From contig NZ_JAHQCW010000016.1 in the NCBI RefSeq assembly GCF_019042275.1, forward strand, positions 41,659 through 105,658: 64,000 nucleotides of DNA, given 5' to 3'. Below the pieces are notes generated by a model. It made no database searches, was not told the DNA's origin, and was given only the letters and a program-made list of their open reading frames with translations. The position numbers were made by a program, and so were the translations under genes. This DNA is from Diplocloster agilis. Lineage in GTDB: Bacteria > Bacillota > Clostridia > Lachnospirales > Lachnospiraceae. Of the stretch, positions 1 to 7,870 are shown in pieces (the stretch's first letter is position 1; the number at the start of each line of letters is the position of its first letter).

Positions 1-375
1 CCCGCCGAAATAAGCAGCGACAGCGCCAATTATGACACCGGCCACCAGCGCGATGGCGGTGGAGAGCAGACCAATAGCGATCGAGTACCGTCCGCCGTAC
101 AGACAGCGGGAAAATATATCTCTGCCCATAGCATCCGTACCAAACAGATGCTTCAGGGACGGCCCCTGTTTAATCGCGGAGGTATCCATCACCTCATATC
201 CGTATGGAGCAATCAGCGGTGCCATAATACAGGCAAGCAGGATGACCAGCAGAATGACCAGGCAGATCATAGCCATCTTTTGTCTGCGGAATCTCCGCCA
301 GAAGATGGCAAAGCTTCCCACCTTTTTCTTACGCTTTGCATTGGGCAAAGTCAGGGCAGCAGTTCCTGCACTCAT
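1..375 (-). CDS. Oligopeptide/dipeptide ABC transporter permease, OppC/DppC type (partial, 3' end outside window)
   Basis: The visible 125 residues form the N-terminus of an OppC-type inner-membrane subunit: a basic cytoplasmic start, a first membrane helix rich in I/L/V, then the typical extracytoplasmic stretch ending in GTDAMGRDIFSRCLYGGR, which marks the DppC/OppC family, followed by a second helix. The ATG overlaps the stop of the upstream OppB-type gene (ATGA), so the two are translationally coupled. It would pair with that permease to form the channel of a peptide or similar solute importer. The two ATPase genes usually found next are presumably beyond the left edge. Confidence 0.93.
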   Translation of the reverse strand, partial: MSAGTAALTLPNAKRKKKVGSFAIFWRRFRRQKMAMICLVILLVILLACIMAPLIAPYGYEVMDTSAIKQGPSLKHLFGTDAMGRDIFSRCLYGGRYSIAIGLLSTAIALVAGVIIGAVAAYFGG

Positions 376-1346
376 ACAGCCACCTCCTTTTTGTTCCTGC
401 TCCGCTTCTTAGAGCTGCCCGTGAAACCAGCCCTGATGCGCGGATCCACGAAAGCGTATCCCAAATCTGTAATCAGATTCAGCAAGCATACCCAGATCGC
501 AATAAAAATAACCGTTCCCTGCACCACCGGATAATCGCGGCTATTCAGGGCATTTACCAGATACACTCCGATCCCCGGTATACTGAATACATTTTCAATA
601 ATCAGTGATCCCGCGATCCCCCCGCTCAAAGTAAAAAACATCTCCGTAATAATAGGTATACTGGCATTGGGCAGCGCGTGGCGGAAAATAATCCCTTTTC
701 TGGAGAGTCCTTTCGCCCGGCAGGTCACAATATAGTCGGAATTCAAAGATTCCAGCATAGAAGAGCGGGTCTGTCTCGCCTGCATAGCGATCCCGATCAC
801 CGAATTTGCAATAGTCGGCAAAATATAATATTTGAAGCTCCCGATTCCCATCATAGGCAGCCACCCCAGATTCAGCGCAAATACAATGACCAGCATCAGG
901 GCCAGCCAGAACGGCGGTATCGATACGGCCACCAGCGAGAAAAACATCGCGATCCGGTCTTTCCACGTATTCGGGTTCACTGCCGCGATAATCCCCAGCG
1001 GAATCCCGATCAGTATCGTCAGCACCAGACTGTTCACCGTCAGCAGCAGAGTCCTTGGAAATCTCTCCATCAGAGAACTCTGAATCGAGGAACCGTTCGT
1101 AATCGACGTTCCAAAATCAAAATGGAAAAATACATCCTCCACATAATCCTTCAGACGGACAATATAGGGCTGGTCCAGTCCCAGCTTCTCCCGGATCAGT
1201 TCCACATCCTCCTCATCCGCATCCGTACTGGCCACGATCCTGGCCGGATCGCCCGGTACGAAATACATCAGCGTAAAGATCACCACCGTTACACTTAAGA
1301 TGAGCGGTATCATCCACAGAAGCCTTTTTATCACATATTTTATCAT
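372..1346 (-). CDS. Oligopeptide/dipeptide ABC transporter permease, OppB/DppB type
   Basis: Full-length (324 aa) permease of the DppB/OppB family with about six membrane helices. It has the usual N-terminus (one helix, then VPGDPAR and the LGLDQPY box), and an EAA-type coupling loop near residues 207-230 (YIVTCRAKGLSRKG...HALPNA) where the ATPase docks. The C-terminus shows the family pattern IPGIGVYLVNALNSRDYPVVQG. It is the second gene of the operon, about 110 bases after the solute-binding protein, and its TGA overlaps the ATG of the OppC-type gene. The solute cannot be fixed from sequence; relatives move peptides, nickel or oligosaccharides. Confidence 0.94.
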   Translation of the reverse strand: MIKYVIKRLLWMIPLILSVTVVIFTLMYFVPGDPARIVASTDADEEDVELIREKLGLDQPYIVRLKDYVEDVFFHFDFGTSITNGSSIQSSLMERFPRTLLLTVNSLVLTILIGIPLGIIAAVNPNTWKDRIAMFFSLVAVSIPPFWLALMLVIVFALNLGWLPMMGIGSFKYYILPTIANSVIGIAMQARQTRSSMLESLNSDYIVTCRAKGLSRKGIIFRHALPNASIPIITEMFFTLSGGIAGSLIIENVFSIPGIGVYLVNALNSRDYPVVQGTVIFIAIWVCLLNLITDLGYAFVDPRIRAGFTGSSKKRSRNKKEVAV

Positions 1347-1458
1347 GGCATCTTACCTCATTTACAGCAAACGGCCGCCGATCACCGGCTATGGCTGCCT
1401 CTGCCTTCAGTCGTGATCGTACGGCCGCTGCTCTATTCTTTCAAACTCCAGCTGTTAT

Positions 1459-3132
1459 TTATTGATTAAATACCGATGAATAAGTGCACGCGCCCGGTAT
1501 AATGCCGTACTGCCCGGAAGTCACAAAATTGGTGACACCCTCTTTGCCCACGATATATTCCTGATTGTTGAACAGGCCGTAGAAATATCCCATTTCCGTA
1601 AAATAGTTGTGGCAGGCCAGAATATCCTCGTCCGTCGCATCCTGGCTCAGGCTGTTTGCATAGAGGGATGCCAGCTTCTCATCATGGATCATGTTGGCCT
1701 GGCCGTAACTGTTGGTGGCCAGGAAATGCGCCCAGTAATCAGTCAACAGGCCGGAGCTCTTCCCTTTAAAGGCCAGAACCATATCCCACTGGTCGTCCTG
1801 TGTGCAATAGGTCTCATACAGCGCCGGTTCGTAGGCTTTGATTTCCGCGTTGATTCCTGCCGCCAGTAGCTGACTCTGAAGAATCACTGCCACATTCTGG
1901 GTGAAATTCGCACACATCAGGGATATTTTCAGCTCACCGGATTCATATCCGGCTGCTTTCAAATATTCTGCGGATTTGGACAGATCACAGCCGTAGCAGT
2001 TTTCAGCCGCCGCATCCGCCATTGCCTGCTGAAACCCGGAATACTGTTGTCCGCCGTCCGTATATTCCACTTTTCCCTCGCCATTGACCGCTGTAGCCAG
2101 AAGCGCTTCGTTATCGATGGCATACAGGACTGCCAGCCGTAGGTTATGCTCTTTTAACACACTCTTATCACTGCAGTTGAGTACCAGGGAATAACAGGGA
2201 ACACTCAGCTCGGACTGTACGAACCATCCATCAAGTGCCGCCTGGCTGCCGGTATCATAGAAATATCCGATATTATCTGAGTCGATACCCGCGACCATGT
2301 CCACCTCGCCGGTCTCCAGCGCGATCGCTAACTGTGCGGTCTCATTAATCACTTTATAAGTAATGGAATTACAGTTCTGCTGCTGAATAACGCTTCTCTT
2401 ATCCTCTGTCTGCCAGTAGTTCTCATTTTTAGTCAGGTTGTAGTAAGAACCCGTCGTATACTCATCCACCAGATAAGGTCCTGTTGCGACCGGATGCGGC
2501 GCGTACTCCTCTTCGCCGATGCTCCCATAGGTCTCTTTATCTACGATATAGATCATCATAGATTCGCAGAAGGATGCATAATCCAGAACCTGCGCGTAGG
2601 TAAAATCTAGTGTGTAGTCATCCACCGCTTCCACGTCCACGATATCTTTGACACGGTTATTATAGCCGCCTCCCGCGATACACTGTTCGTAGCTCCACAC
2701 CACATCTTCGGAGGTGATGGAGCTGCCGCCGGAATCCTTCACGTAATCATAGAGGTAAACCCGGTATGTAAAATCATCCAGTTGTTCATAGCTCTTCCCG
2801 ATAATACCTACGAAATCCCCGCCGAATGAGGTATAGTTAAACAGGGTTTCATAGACTTCCGCATACATTTTTCTTCCATCCGATGAGGGTTCCCAGGGAG
2901 CCAGGCTGCCCGGGTCTGAGGACAGGGCCAGATTGACATGTTCTGCCACAGCCGCTCCCGCTGTACCAGTCTCCGTCCCGGAGGGTGCAGAAGCCGCTGC
3001 GCCTTTGTCCTGCTCTGCGACCGCGTTGCCCGCAGGCTGTGCTGTATTATCAGCCGGTTTCTCCTGCCTGCCGCAGGCAGTCAGGGTTAATAACATAATT
3101 CCCACTAGAATAAGGGCCAGTATTCGTTTCAT
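1459..3132 (-). CDS. Extracellular solute-binding lipoprotein of the peptide/nickel family (SBP_bac_5)
   Basis: A 557-residue lipoprotein that should capture the solute outside the membrane for the downstream permeases. I chose the ATG at 3132 because GGAGAAGG stands just upstream and the protein then starts with a lipoprotein signal (MKRILALIL..., lipobox LTAC, Cys20). A Ser/Thr/Ala/Gly-rich linker follows to about residue 65, then the SBP_bac_5 fold, opening with the family pattern NLALSSDPGSLAPWEPSSDG. It is the first gene of the operon. The family includes peptide, nickel and some sugar binders, so specificity is open. An extended reading from 3171 lacks a good ribosome site. Confidence 0.92.
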   Translation of the reverse strand: MKRILALILVGIMLLTLTACGRQEKPADNTAQPAGNAVAEQDKGAAASAPSGTETGTAGAAVAEHVNLALSSDPGSLAPWEPSSDGRKMYAEVYETLFNYTSFGGDFVGIIGKSYEQLDDFTYRVYLYDYVKDSGGSSITSEDVVWSYEQCIAGGGYNNRVKDIVDVEAVDDYTLDFTYAQVLDYASFCESMMIYIVDKETYGSIGEEEYAPHPVATGPYLVDEYTTGSYYNLTKNENYWQTEDKRSVIQQQNCNSITYKVINETAQLAIALETGEVDMVAGIDSDNIGYFYDTGSQAALDGWFVQSELSVPCYSLVLNCSDKSVLKEHNLRLAVLYAIDNEALLATAVNGEGKVEYTDGGQQYSGFQQAMADAAAENCYGCDLSKSAEYLKAAGYESGELKISLMCANFTQNVAVILQSQLLAAGINAEIKAYEPALYETYCTQDDQWDMVLAFKGKSSGLLTDYWAHFLATNSYGQANMIHDEKLASLYANSLSQDATDEDILACHNYFTEMGYFYGLFNNQEYIVGKEGVTNFVTSGQYGIIPGACTYSSVFNQ

Positions 3133-3545
3133 AGATTCCTTCTCCTTTTGATCATCATTTTCTGTTATCACTTGAATAGGACGCCCATTATATGTCTTTG
3201 GATATTTTGTGAAATATGACGAACCACTTCTTCAAAAACGCAATAATCAATACAACAAATGCCGCCGGCCGGAACACACCTGTTATTTCATTTGACATTT
3301 TAAATATTTTTTTACATTTTGTTCGTCCTTTTCTGTTTAAAATGATAGCATTTCTCATTTCGCTGTAACAGGCATTAAATTTAAGAATAAGTGTCTTTTC
3401 TTACTTTTTTAAGTGATGAACGGAACAATCCCGAATCCAGCGTAATGAAATCCCCACCCACACTGTACGGGAATTCAAATACCATCAATCAATATTTACC
3501 AAAATATAGTAAAATACCATTTAAAGATAACAGCGAAGGTAAGCA
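3133..3545. other. Intergenic region, AT-rich, probable promoter region for the Opp-type operon
   Basis: No coding sequence is convincing here. The stretch at about 3290-3420 is very AT-rich and probably holds the promoter of the minus-strand solute-binding gene, but I could not pick -35 and -10 boxes with confidence. Confidence 0.4.
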
Positions 3546-4140
3546 ATGAATATCAATCAGACAATTTATAATGAAATTAAAAAGAATAACAACATATAAT
3601 AACCACATCTCAAGTGCTTTCGCTAGGATATTCGAAACAGCTGCTAACGAATTATGAAAAAGAAGGTCTTTTGGAACGATGCAGACATGGTGTTATATCC
3701 TGCCGGATACCGTGCATGATGATATGTATACTATGATGCTTCGTTCTGACAAAATTGTGTTTTCACATGAGACTGCTCTGTTTTTAAATGGATTATCAGA
3801 AAGAACACATTTTATACACACAGTGACCGTTCCAAGTAATACAGCTTTGCCAAACTCTTTAAAAGGCGAATGCATCTGCTTTTATGTAAAACCAGAGCTG
3901 CATAATATTGGAATTATTGAAAAAAGCACTCCCTTGGGAAACATCGTCAGATGCTATAATGTGGAAAGAACAATTTGTGATTTCTTAAGGTGCCGTAATC
4001 GCTGCGATGATGAAACAGTCATTAGTGCCATTAAGAATTATGCTGTATATGATAAAAAGGACTTAAATCTCTTATCTGTATATGCAAAACAATTTAAGGT
4101 TGCAAACGAATTGAAAAAATATCTGGAGGTACTGTTATGA
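3546..4140 (+). pseudogene. Broken AbiEi-type antitoxin gene (type IV toxin-antitoxin), two frameshifts
   Basis: Read with two one-base corrections this gives a typical AbiEi antitoxin. The first 17 codons from ATG 3546 begin the winged-helix domain, then a stop at 3597 breaks it. The next frame continues with IITTSQVLSLGYSKQLLTNY and EKEGLLERCRHGV. Near 3691-3697 a second one-base loss moves the frame again to YILPDTVHDDMY. The remainder (to 4140) is an intact C-terminal domain with FSHETALFLNGLSERTHF and TICDFLRCR, both typical of the family. AbiEi represses the abiE promoter and opposes the nucleotidyltransferase toxin AbiEii. The stop overlaps an ATG (ATGA), as in intact abiE pairs, but only a few toxin-like codons follow before a repeat. 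An isolated reading of 153 aa from 3679 would lack the DNA-binding domain. Confidence 0.75.
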
Positions 4141-4173
4141 GTTCAAAAACAATAAGCTATGTACCGACAGAGA

Positions 4174-4240
4174 GGGGACTGGCTCCTTGCGTCAGCACAG
4201 CCAAACGGCGGAATTCGAATGGCGCAAGGTGCCTGTCCCC
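4174..4240. repeat. Imperfect palindrome of REP type (GGGGAC...GTCCCC)
   Basis: Arms of about 21 bases, GGGGACTGGCTCCTTGCGTCA and its near complement CGCAAGGTGCCTGTCCCC preceded by TGG, pair with three mismatches around a roughly 25-base loop. From memory this GGGGACAGGCACC style of arm is common in REP elements spread by RAYT (Y1-type) transposases. It sits where the AbiEii toxin gene should begin, downstream of the broken antitoxin. Confidence 0.65.
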
Positions 4241-4261
4241 GGACGCCGGCAATAAAATCCT

Positions 4262-4993
4262 CTACTTGCGCCCCCATCTCCGCCACAAATACACCCCGCC
4301 ATACAACATCCCCCAGATCAGCAATACCATGCCTACCGCGGCCGGCAGATACCAGGCTCCGAACATTTCCTGAATCACATCCAGAATCGACCCTTCCGCC
4401 GCCTCGCTGATAAACAGATAGTTACTCTTTAACTGCCGATTGACCACCGCATCCACGGCCGCCAGCACGGCCAGAAAGGCAAAACAGCCCGGAAGCCTTC
4501 TGACCCGCGGGACAAACCCGTCGGCAAGCATCAATACCGGGATCAAAAACAGCAGAACATGCAGCATAATAAACAGCAGATAATAAATATTCCAGAACGG
4601 ATAATAAATCTCTCCCGGAGTTATCAGCGCAGCCAAAGCACCCGGCATGCCAAGTGCGAACACAAGCTCCCGGGGGAACTCTTTTTTGCTGTAAACGGCA
4701 TAAAACTCCACAAACATCATGACATCGCACAGATGCAGCGGCAGATCCCAACGGGGAGAAAACACGCCGCAGGCGATGCGAAACCCTATCCGAAAGATAC
4801 AGCCCAAAACCAGAATCCAGGCCAGCAGCCGCAGTATCTTTCCCCGGCGACCGCCGTTTTGCTTTCTGAAAAGCCAGACCGCGAGCAAGCATCCAAGCAG
4901 GGCTATCGCAAGCCAGGTCAGATGCGTGGCGCTGAATATCGGAACACCTTTTACATCCCCCGGCATCTTTGACAATGGTGTCCAAAAATACAA
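4262..4993 (-). CDS. YwaF/TIGR02206-type integral membrane protein
   Basis: A 243-residue protein with about seven hydrophobic segments. The FSATHLTWLAIA start and the central DLPLHLCDVMMF and YPFWNIYYLLFIMLHVLL stretches match my knowledge of the YwaF/TIGR02206 family, whose function is unknown. The start is a TTG at 4993, chosen because GGGGAGGAGG stands about seven bases before it; the next ATG lies at residue 10. It is a single gene, convergent with the broken antitoxin. Nothing nearby suggests its role. Confidence 0.75.
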   Translation of the reverse strand: MYFWTPLSKMPGDVKGVPIFSATHLTWLAIALLGCLLAVWLFRKQNGGRRGKILRLLAWILVLGCIFRIGFRIACGVFSPRWDLPLHLCDVMMFVEFYAVYSKKEFPRELVFALGMPGALAALITPGEIYYPFWNIYYLLFIMLHVLLFLIPVLMLADGFVPRVRRLPGCFAFLAVLAAVDAVVNRQLKSNYLFISEAAEGSILDVIQEMFGAWYLPAAVGMVLLIWGMLYGGVYLWRRWGRK

Positions 4994-5321
4994 AGCAGCC
5001 GCCTCCTCCCCGATCTTCTTTTTTTTGACCGATCGTTACATACTCACTTTCTAACATCATATGAAACACAGTCCGCTTCCATAATCTTTATTTTACCACG
5101 GCGGGCGTGCCAAATACATGAATTTTCCGGTAGTTTCTGTCTCAATTAGCAATTTTTTCGTGGTAATTTGTACAATTCTGAATTATAATTTAAATATCAG
5201 CGTAAGGCTTCCGGTATTCCGGATACCAGGCAGCGCCCTGCGCACAGAAAAAACCGGTACCTTACTTCACGCCGGTGTTTCGTATGTAATAAAATGAATA
5301 AAAATAAAGGAATCAACGATC
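4994..5321. other. Divergent intergenic region with a long imperfect hairpin
   Basis: No gene seen. Between 5202 and 5265, GTAAGG-CTTCCGGT pairs loosely with ACCGGTACCTTAC, enclosing a GC-rich inner part (CAGGCAGCGCCCTGCGCACAG). It ends about 55 bases before the prepilin-like gene, so it could be a structured leader or attenuator of that gene. I compared it by eye with the c-di-GMP-I riboswitch, which often precedes pilin genes in Clostridia, and it does not match. A TATAAT lies at 5184-5189 upstream of the hairpin without a clear -35 box. Confidence 0.35.
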
Positions 5322-6152
5322 GTGAAAAGAAAAAATGACGGCTTCACATTAACCGAAATGATTGTCGTGCTGGTGATTATCGTAATCCTGATCGCATTGC
5401 TGGTGCCGACACTGACCGGATATATTGATAAGGCGGCCAAACGGGCCTGCGAGGCCAATAAAGCCAGCCTCCGCCGAGAACTTATTTTGGTGGAGATCGA
5501 TGATAAGCTGGGCGGAAAACTGGATGTGACCGGTCTGCAGGAGCTTGCCCAAAAGTCCGATTACAAATGTGCCCAGGGCGGGGTCTACGAGGTAACCCGG
5601 GCTTCTGACGGCGACATCATGGTCACATGTAAAAAGCATGACGTTAACTATAACTTTAATATGTCCGGAGCCCTGGCTTATGCCATGGCCAACAATCCGG
5701 AGCTGGATGCATTGATCCAGTCTTACATCAAGGGCAATAAAAATATCGACTCTTCCTCCCAGACAGGAAAAGCGTATGAAAGTGTACTGGCGGCGCTGAA
5801 AAACCTGGGCTTTGATCCCGGGCTTCAAAATGTGGGCACCTGGTCTTTGCAGGCATACAGCACCGGATACCTGTTCTACTGGACAACCGAAGACATTTCC
5901 GCCAAAGCACCGGGGGATAAAGTAAAAGTCCTGCGTTACAACTCTCTTCGCCAGACCTATACGGCGGGCTATGTTACCATCGGGACGACCTCCATCTCAG
6001 CCAGCGATTCTTCCACCGGGACCGCCGTCACTTACAATATTCTCGGACGCGGCGATTCAAACTGGTCGGAATACACAGATATCAAACAGACCGATACGGA
6101 TAAGAAAGATTATGACGCTATCTATAACGTTTTTAATCAGATGAATGAATGA
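5322..6152 (+). CDS. Orphan prepilin-like protein with type IV pilin N-terminal methylation/cleavage signal
   Basis: The first 30 residues are a classic class III signal: a short basic leader (MKRKNDG), the cleavage site G|FTLTE with the conserved Glu at mature position 5, then a long hydrophobic helix (MIVVLVIIVILIALLVPTL). Prepilin peptidase would cut after Gly7 and methylate Phe. The remaining ~240 residues have no motif I recognise; at 276 aa the protein is longer than a major pilin, as seen in pseudopilins. The GTG start has AAAGG 11 bases upstream. No pilus ATPase, PilC or peptidase gene lies in the window, so it must use machinery encoded elsewhere, or be unused. Confidence 0.85.
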   Translation: MKRKNDGFTLTEMIVVLVIIVILIALLVPTLTGYIDKAAKRACEANKASLRRELILVEIDDKLGGKLDVTGLQELAQKSDYKCAQGGVYEVTRASDGDIMVTCKKHDVNYNFNMSGALAYAMANNPELDALIQSYIKGNKNIDSSSQTGKAYESVLAALKNLGFDPGLQNVGTWSLQAYSTGYLFYWTTEDISAKAPGDKVKVLRYNSLRQTYTAGYVTIGTTSISASDSSTGTAVTYNILGRGDSNWSEYTDIKQTDTDKKDYDAIYNVFNQMNE

Positions 6153-6173
6153 TTATCGAATTAATGATTACCA

Positions 6174-6197
6174 GGAGCCGCTAAAACCGGCTCCTTT
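6174..6197 (+). terminator. Rho-independent terminator after the prepilin-like gene
   Basis: GGAGCCG-ctaaaac-CGGCTCC stem followed by TTTT, 21 bases after the prepilin-like stop. It overlaps the last codon of the convergent MATE gene. Confidence 0.75.
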
Positions 6198-7527
6198 TAT
6201 CTTTCTGAATCTGTCTCAGAACAAACACCATGGTATACGCCGCCATGAATCCCGACACCGCCGGCGCGATCGCGCCGATCACCGCCAGGTTCTCGGGGCA
6301 GTAAGTATAAGCCAGCCAGATCAGCGGCATCCTAAGGGCCAGCGCTCCAAAACAACAGCTGACCATCGTAAACACGGTCTTTGATCTTCCGTTCATATAC
6401 CCGTTCAGGCAGAATACAAAGGAAACCGCCAGATAATCATAACTGCAGGATCGGAAAAAAGGAATGCCCGCCTCAATGATTGCCGGGTCCGAGTTAAAGA
6501 CCCCGATCATGGTCTGAGGGGATATCTGCGCCCACAGGAAAAAGAGCGAAGAAGCCAGGAACGCGAAGCCGATCCCCGCTGCCAGCGACTGTCCGGCCCG
6601 CTTTAATTTTCCGGCCCCGTAATTCTGGGCTGTGATCGCCGCCAGGGCGCTGGCCAGAGAGGTGGCCGGAAGCATGGCGAACACGTCATATTTACTGGCG
6701 ATGCCCACTGCTGCCGCCGCGCTCACCCCCAGCCGGTTGGTGACCGAAGTCAGGTACAGAAACGACAGCCTCACCATACATTCCTGAAAAGAGATGGGAA
6801 TTCCCACGACAGCCAGTTCCCTGGCCAGTTCCGGATAGATCTTAAAGTTCTTCAGCCGGAAGGTAAAGATAAACTTCCTGCGGTTCAGGTAAATGATCGA
6901 ACAGACCATACTGACCGCCTGAGAGCCTACCGTGGCAAGAGCCGTCCCCGCCACCCCCATCCCCATATATTTAACAAACACCACATCCCCGATGATATTA
7001 AGCACGCAGGACAGGGCCGCGAAATACATCGGCCGTTTCGAGTCCCCATATCCCCTCAGAATCGCGCTGATGGCATTATATCCGCAGATGAAGAAAATAC
7101 CGCAAAAACAGATAGTCACATACTGTTTTGCCATATCAAAGGAAGCGTCCGGCGTTTTCAGGGCCTCCAGAACCGGTACCCGAAGCAGCAGCATCACCAG
7201 GGTCAGAACCAGCGCTACGATGGCGAATACCGACAGCGTAGTCCCGATGGTGCGCTCCGTCCTTTTTTCATCCCTCATCCCGGTATATTTTCCCACCAGA
7301 ATGGTTCCGCCCAGCGTCAGGCCTGACACCATACTGGTAATAATCTGCGTTACCTGCGTGCCCGTCGACACCGCAGCCACACTCTCCGGCGGACAGTACC
7401 AGCCGATCACCATCAGATCCACAGCCCCATACAGCGCCTGGATTACGTTTGCAATCAAAAATGGTACGGAAAACGACAGCAGTACCCGGAATACGTTCCC
7501 CTCCGTCAACAGATTCTCATTTTTCAT
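6181..7527 (-). CDS. MATE family multidrug/cation exporter
   Basis: A 448-residue, twelve-helix antiporter of the MATE (DinF/NorM-like) family. The N-terminus TEGNVFRVLLSFSVPFLIANVIQALYG with VDLMVIGWY, and the repeated second half with ASALAAITAQNYGAGK, are family hallmarks; the AQNxGAGK box lines each half of these proteins. It would pump drugs or metabolites outward using a Na+ or H+ gradient. AAGGAGG precedes the ATG. It is monocistronic and shares its 3' end with the terminator of the prepilin-like gene. A second MATE gene lies at 44.2-45.6 kb. Confidence 0.93.
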   Translation of the reverse strand: MKNENLLTEGNVFRVLLSFSVPFLIANVIQALYGAVDLMVIGWYCPPESVAAVSTGTQVTQIITSMVSGLTLGGTILVGKYTGMRDEKRTERTIGTTLSVFAIVALVLTLVMLLLRVPVLEALKTPDASFDMAKQYVTICFCGIFFICGYNAISAILRGYGDSKRPMYFAALSCVLNIIGDVVFVKYMGMGVAGTALATVGSQAVSMVCSIIYLNRRKFIFTFRLKNFKIYPELARELAVVGIPISFQECMVRLSFLYLTSVTNRLGVSAAAAVGIASKYDVFAMLPATSLASALAAITAQNYGAGKLKRAGQSLAAGIGFAFLASSLFFLWAQISPQTMIGVFNSDPAIIEAGIPFFRSCSYDYLAVSFVFCLNGYMNGRSKTVFTMVSCCFGALALRMPLIWLAYTYCPENLAVIGAIAPAVSGFMAAYTMVFVLRQIQKDKRSRF

Positions 7528-7848
7528 TCTCTCCTGTGCCCTCCTTGCTGAATCTTTTATACCTTCTAAGGCAATTTTTTTATAACCGTATTTTTCTATA
7601 GCAGCACTTTTCTAAGGCAAAATTATTCTATGGCTGCATATTCTATGAAAAACAATAAACCCTCCAGCTGGTGGAGGGTCAATACCTTTTTAATTTCAGG
7701 TGATTTTAGTTCTTTCATTTCAGTTCTTTTCAGTTCTTTTCAGTTTTGATTTCCGTTCCGGATTTCAGTTCACGTTTTTCAATTCGCACCTTTCAATTCG
7801 CACCTTTCAATTTGCGCTTTTCAATTCGCAATTTTAAAATTCCCTCTT
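7528..7848. other. Gene-free region: terminator hairpin plus decayed tandem repeats
   Basis: Holds the hairpin at 7660-7678 and the 14-bp degenerate repeat array listed separately. No coding sequence is supported. Confidence 0.6.
7645..7680 (-). terminator. Probable terminator of the tetR-aldo/keto reductase operon
   Basis: CCCTCCA-gctgg-TGGAGGG hairpin (7660-7678). Read on the minus strand it is followed by TTTATTGTTTTT, giving a rho-independent terminator about 170 bases after the reductase stop. Confidence 0.65.
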
Positions 7849-7870
7849 TCAGTTCACGCCCTTCAGTTCG
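7715..7870 (-). repeat. Degenerate 14-bp tandem repeat array growing out of the reductase 3' end
   Basis: Read on the minus strand, units close to GTGCGAATTGAAAG repeat about ten times with period 11-14. The first units lie in the last codons of the aldo/keto reductase gene (GCGCGAACTGAAG, then GGCGTGAACTGAAAG with its TGA stop). Farther away they shrink to AAGAACTGAAA. Confidence 0.65.

Noticed and set aside
4137..4373. Full AbiEii toxin gene after the antitoxin
   Set aside because: Only the first few codons could be toxin; the frame then enters the REP-like hairpin and the complement of the YwaF-like gene.
5202..5265. c-di-GMP-I riboswitch before the prepilin-like gene
   Set aside because: The conserved core of the GEMM motif is absent by eye; kept only as an unexplained hairpin.
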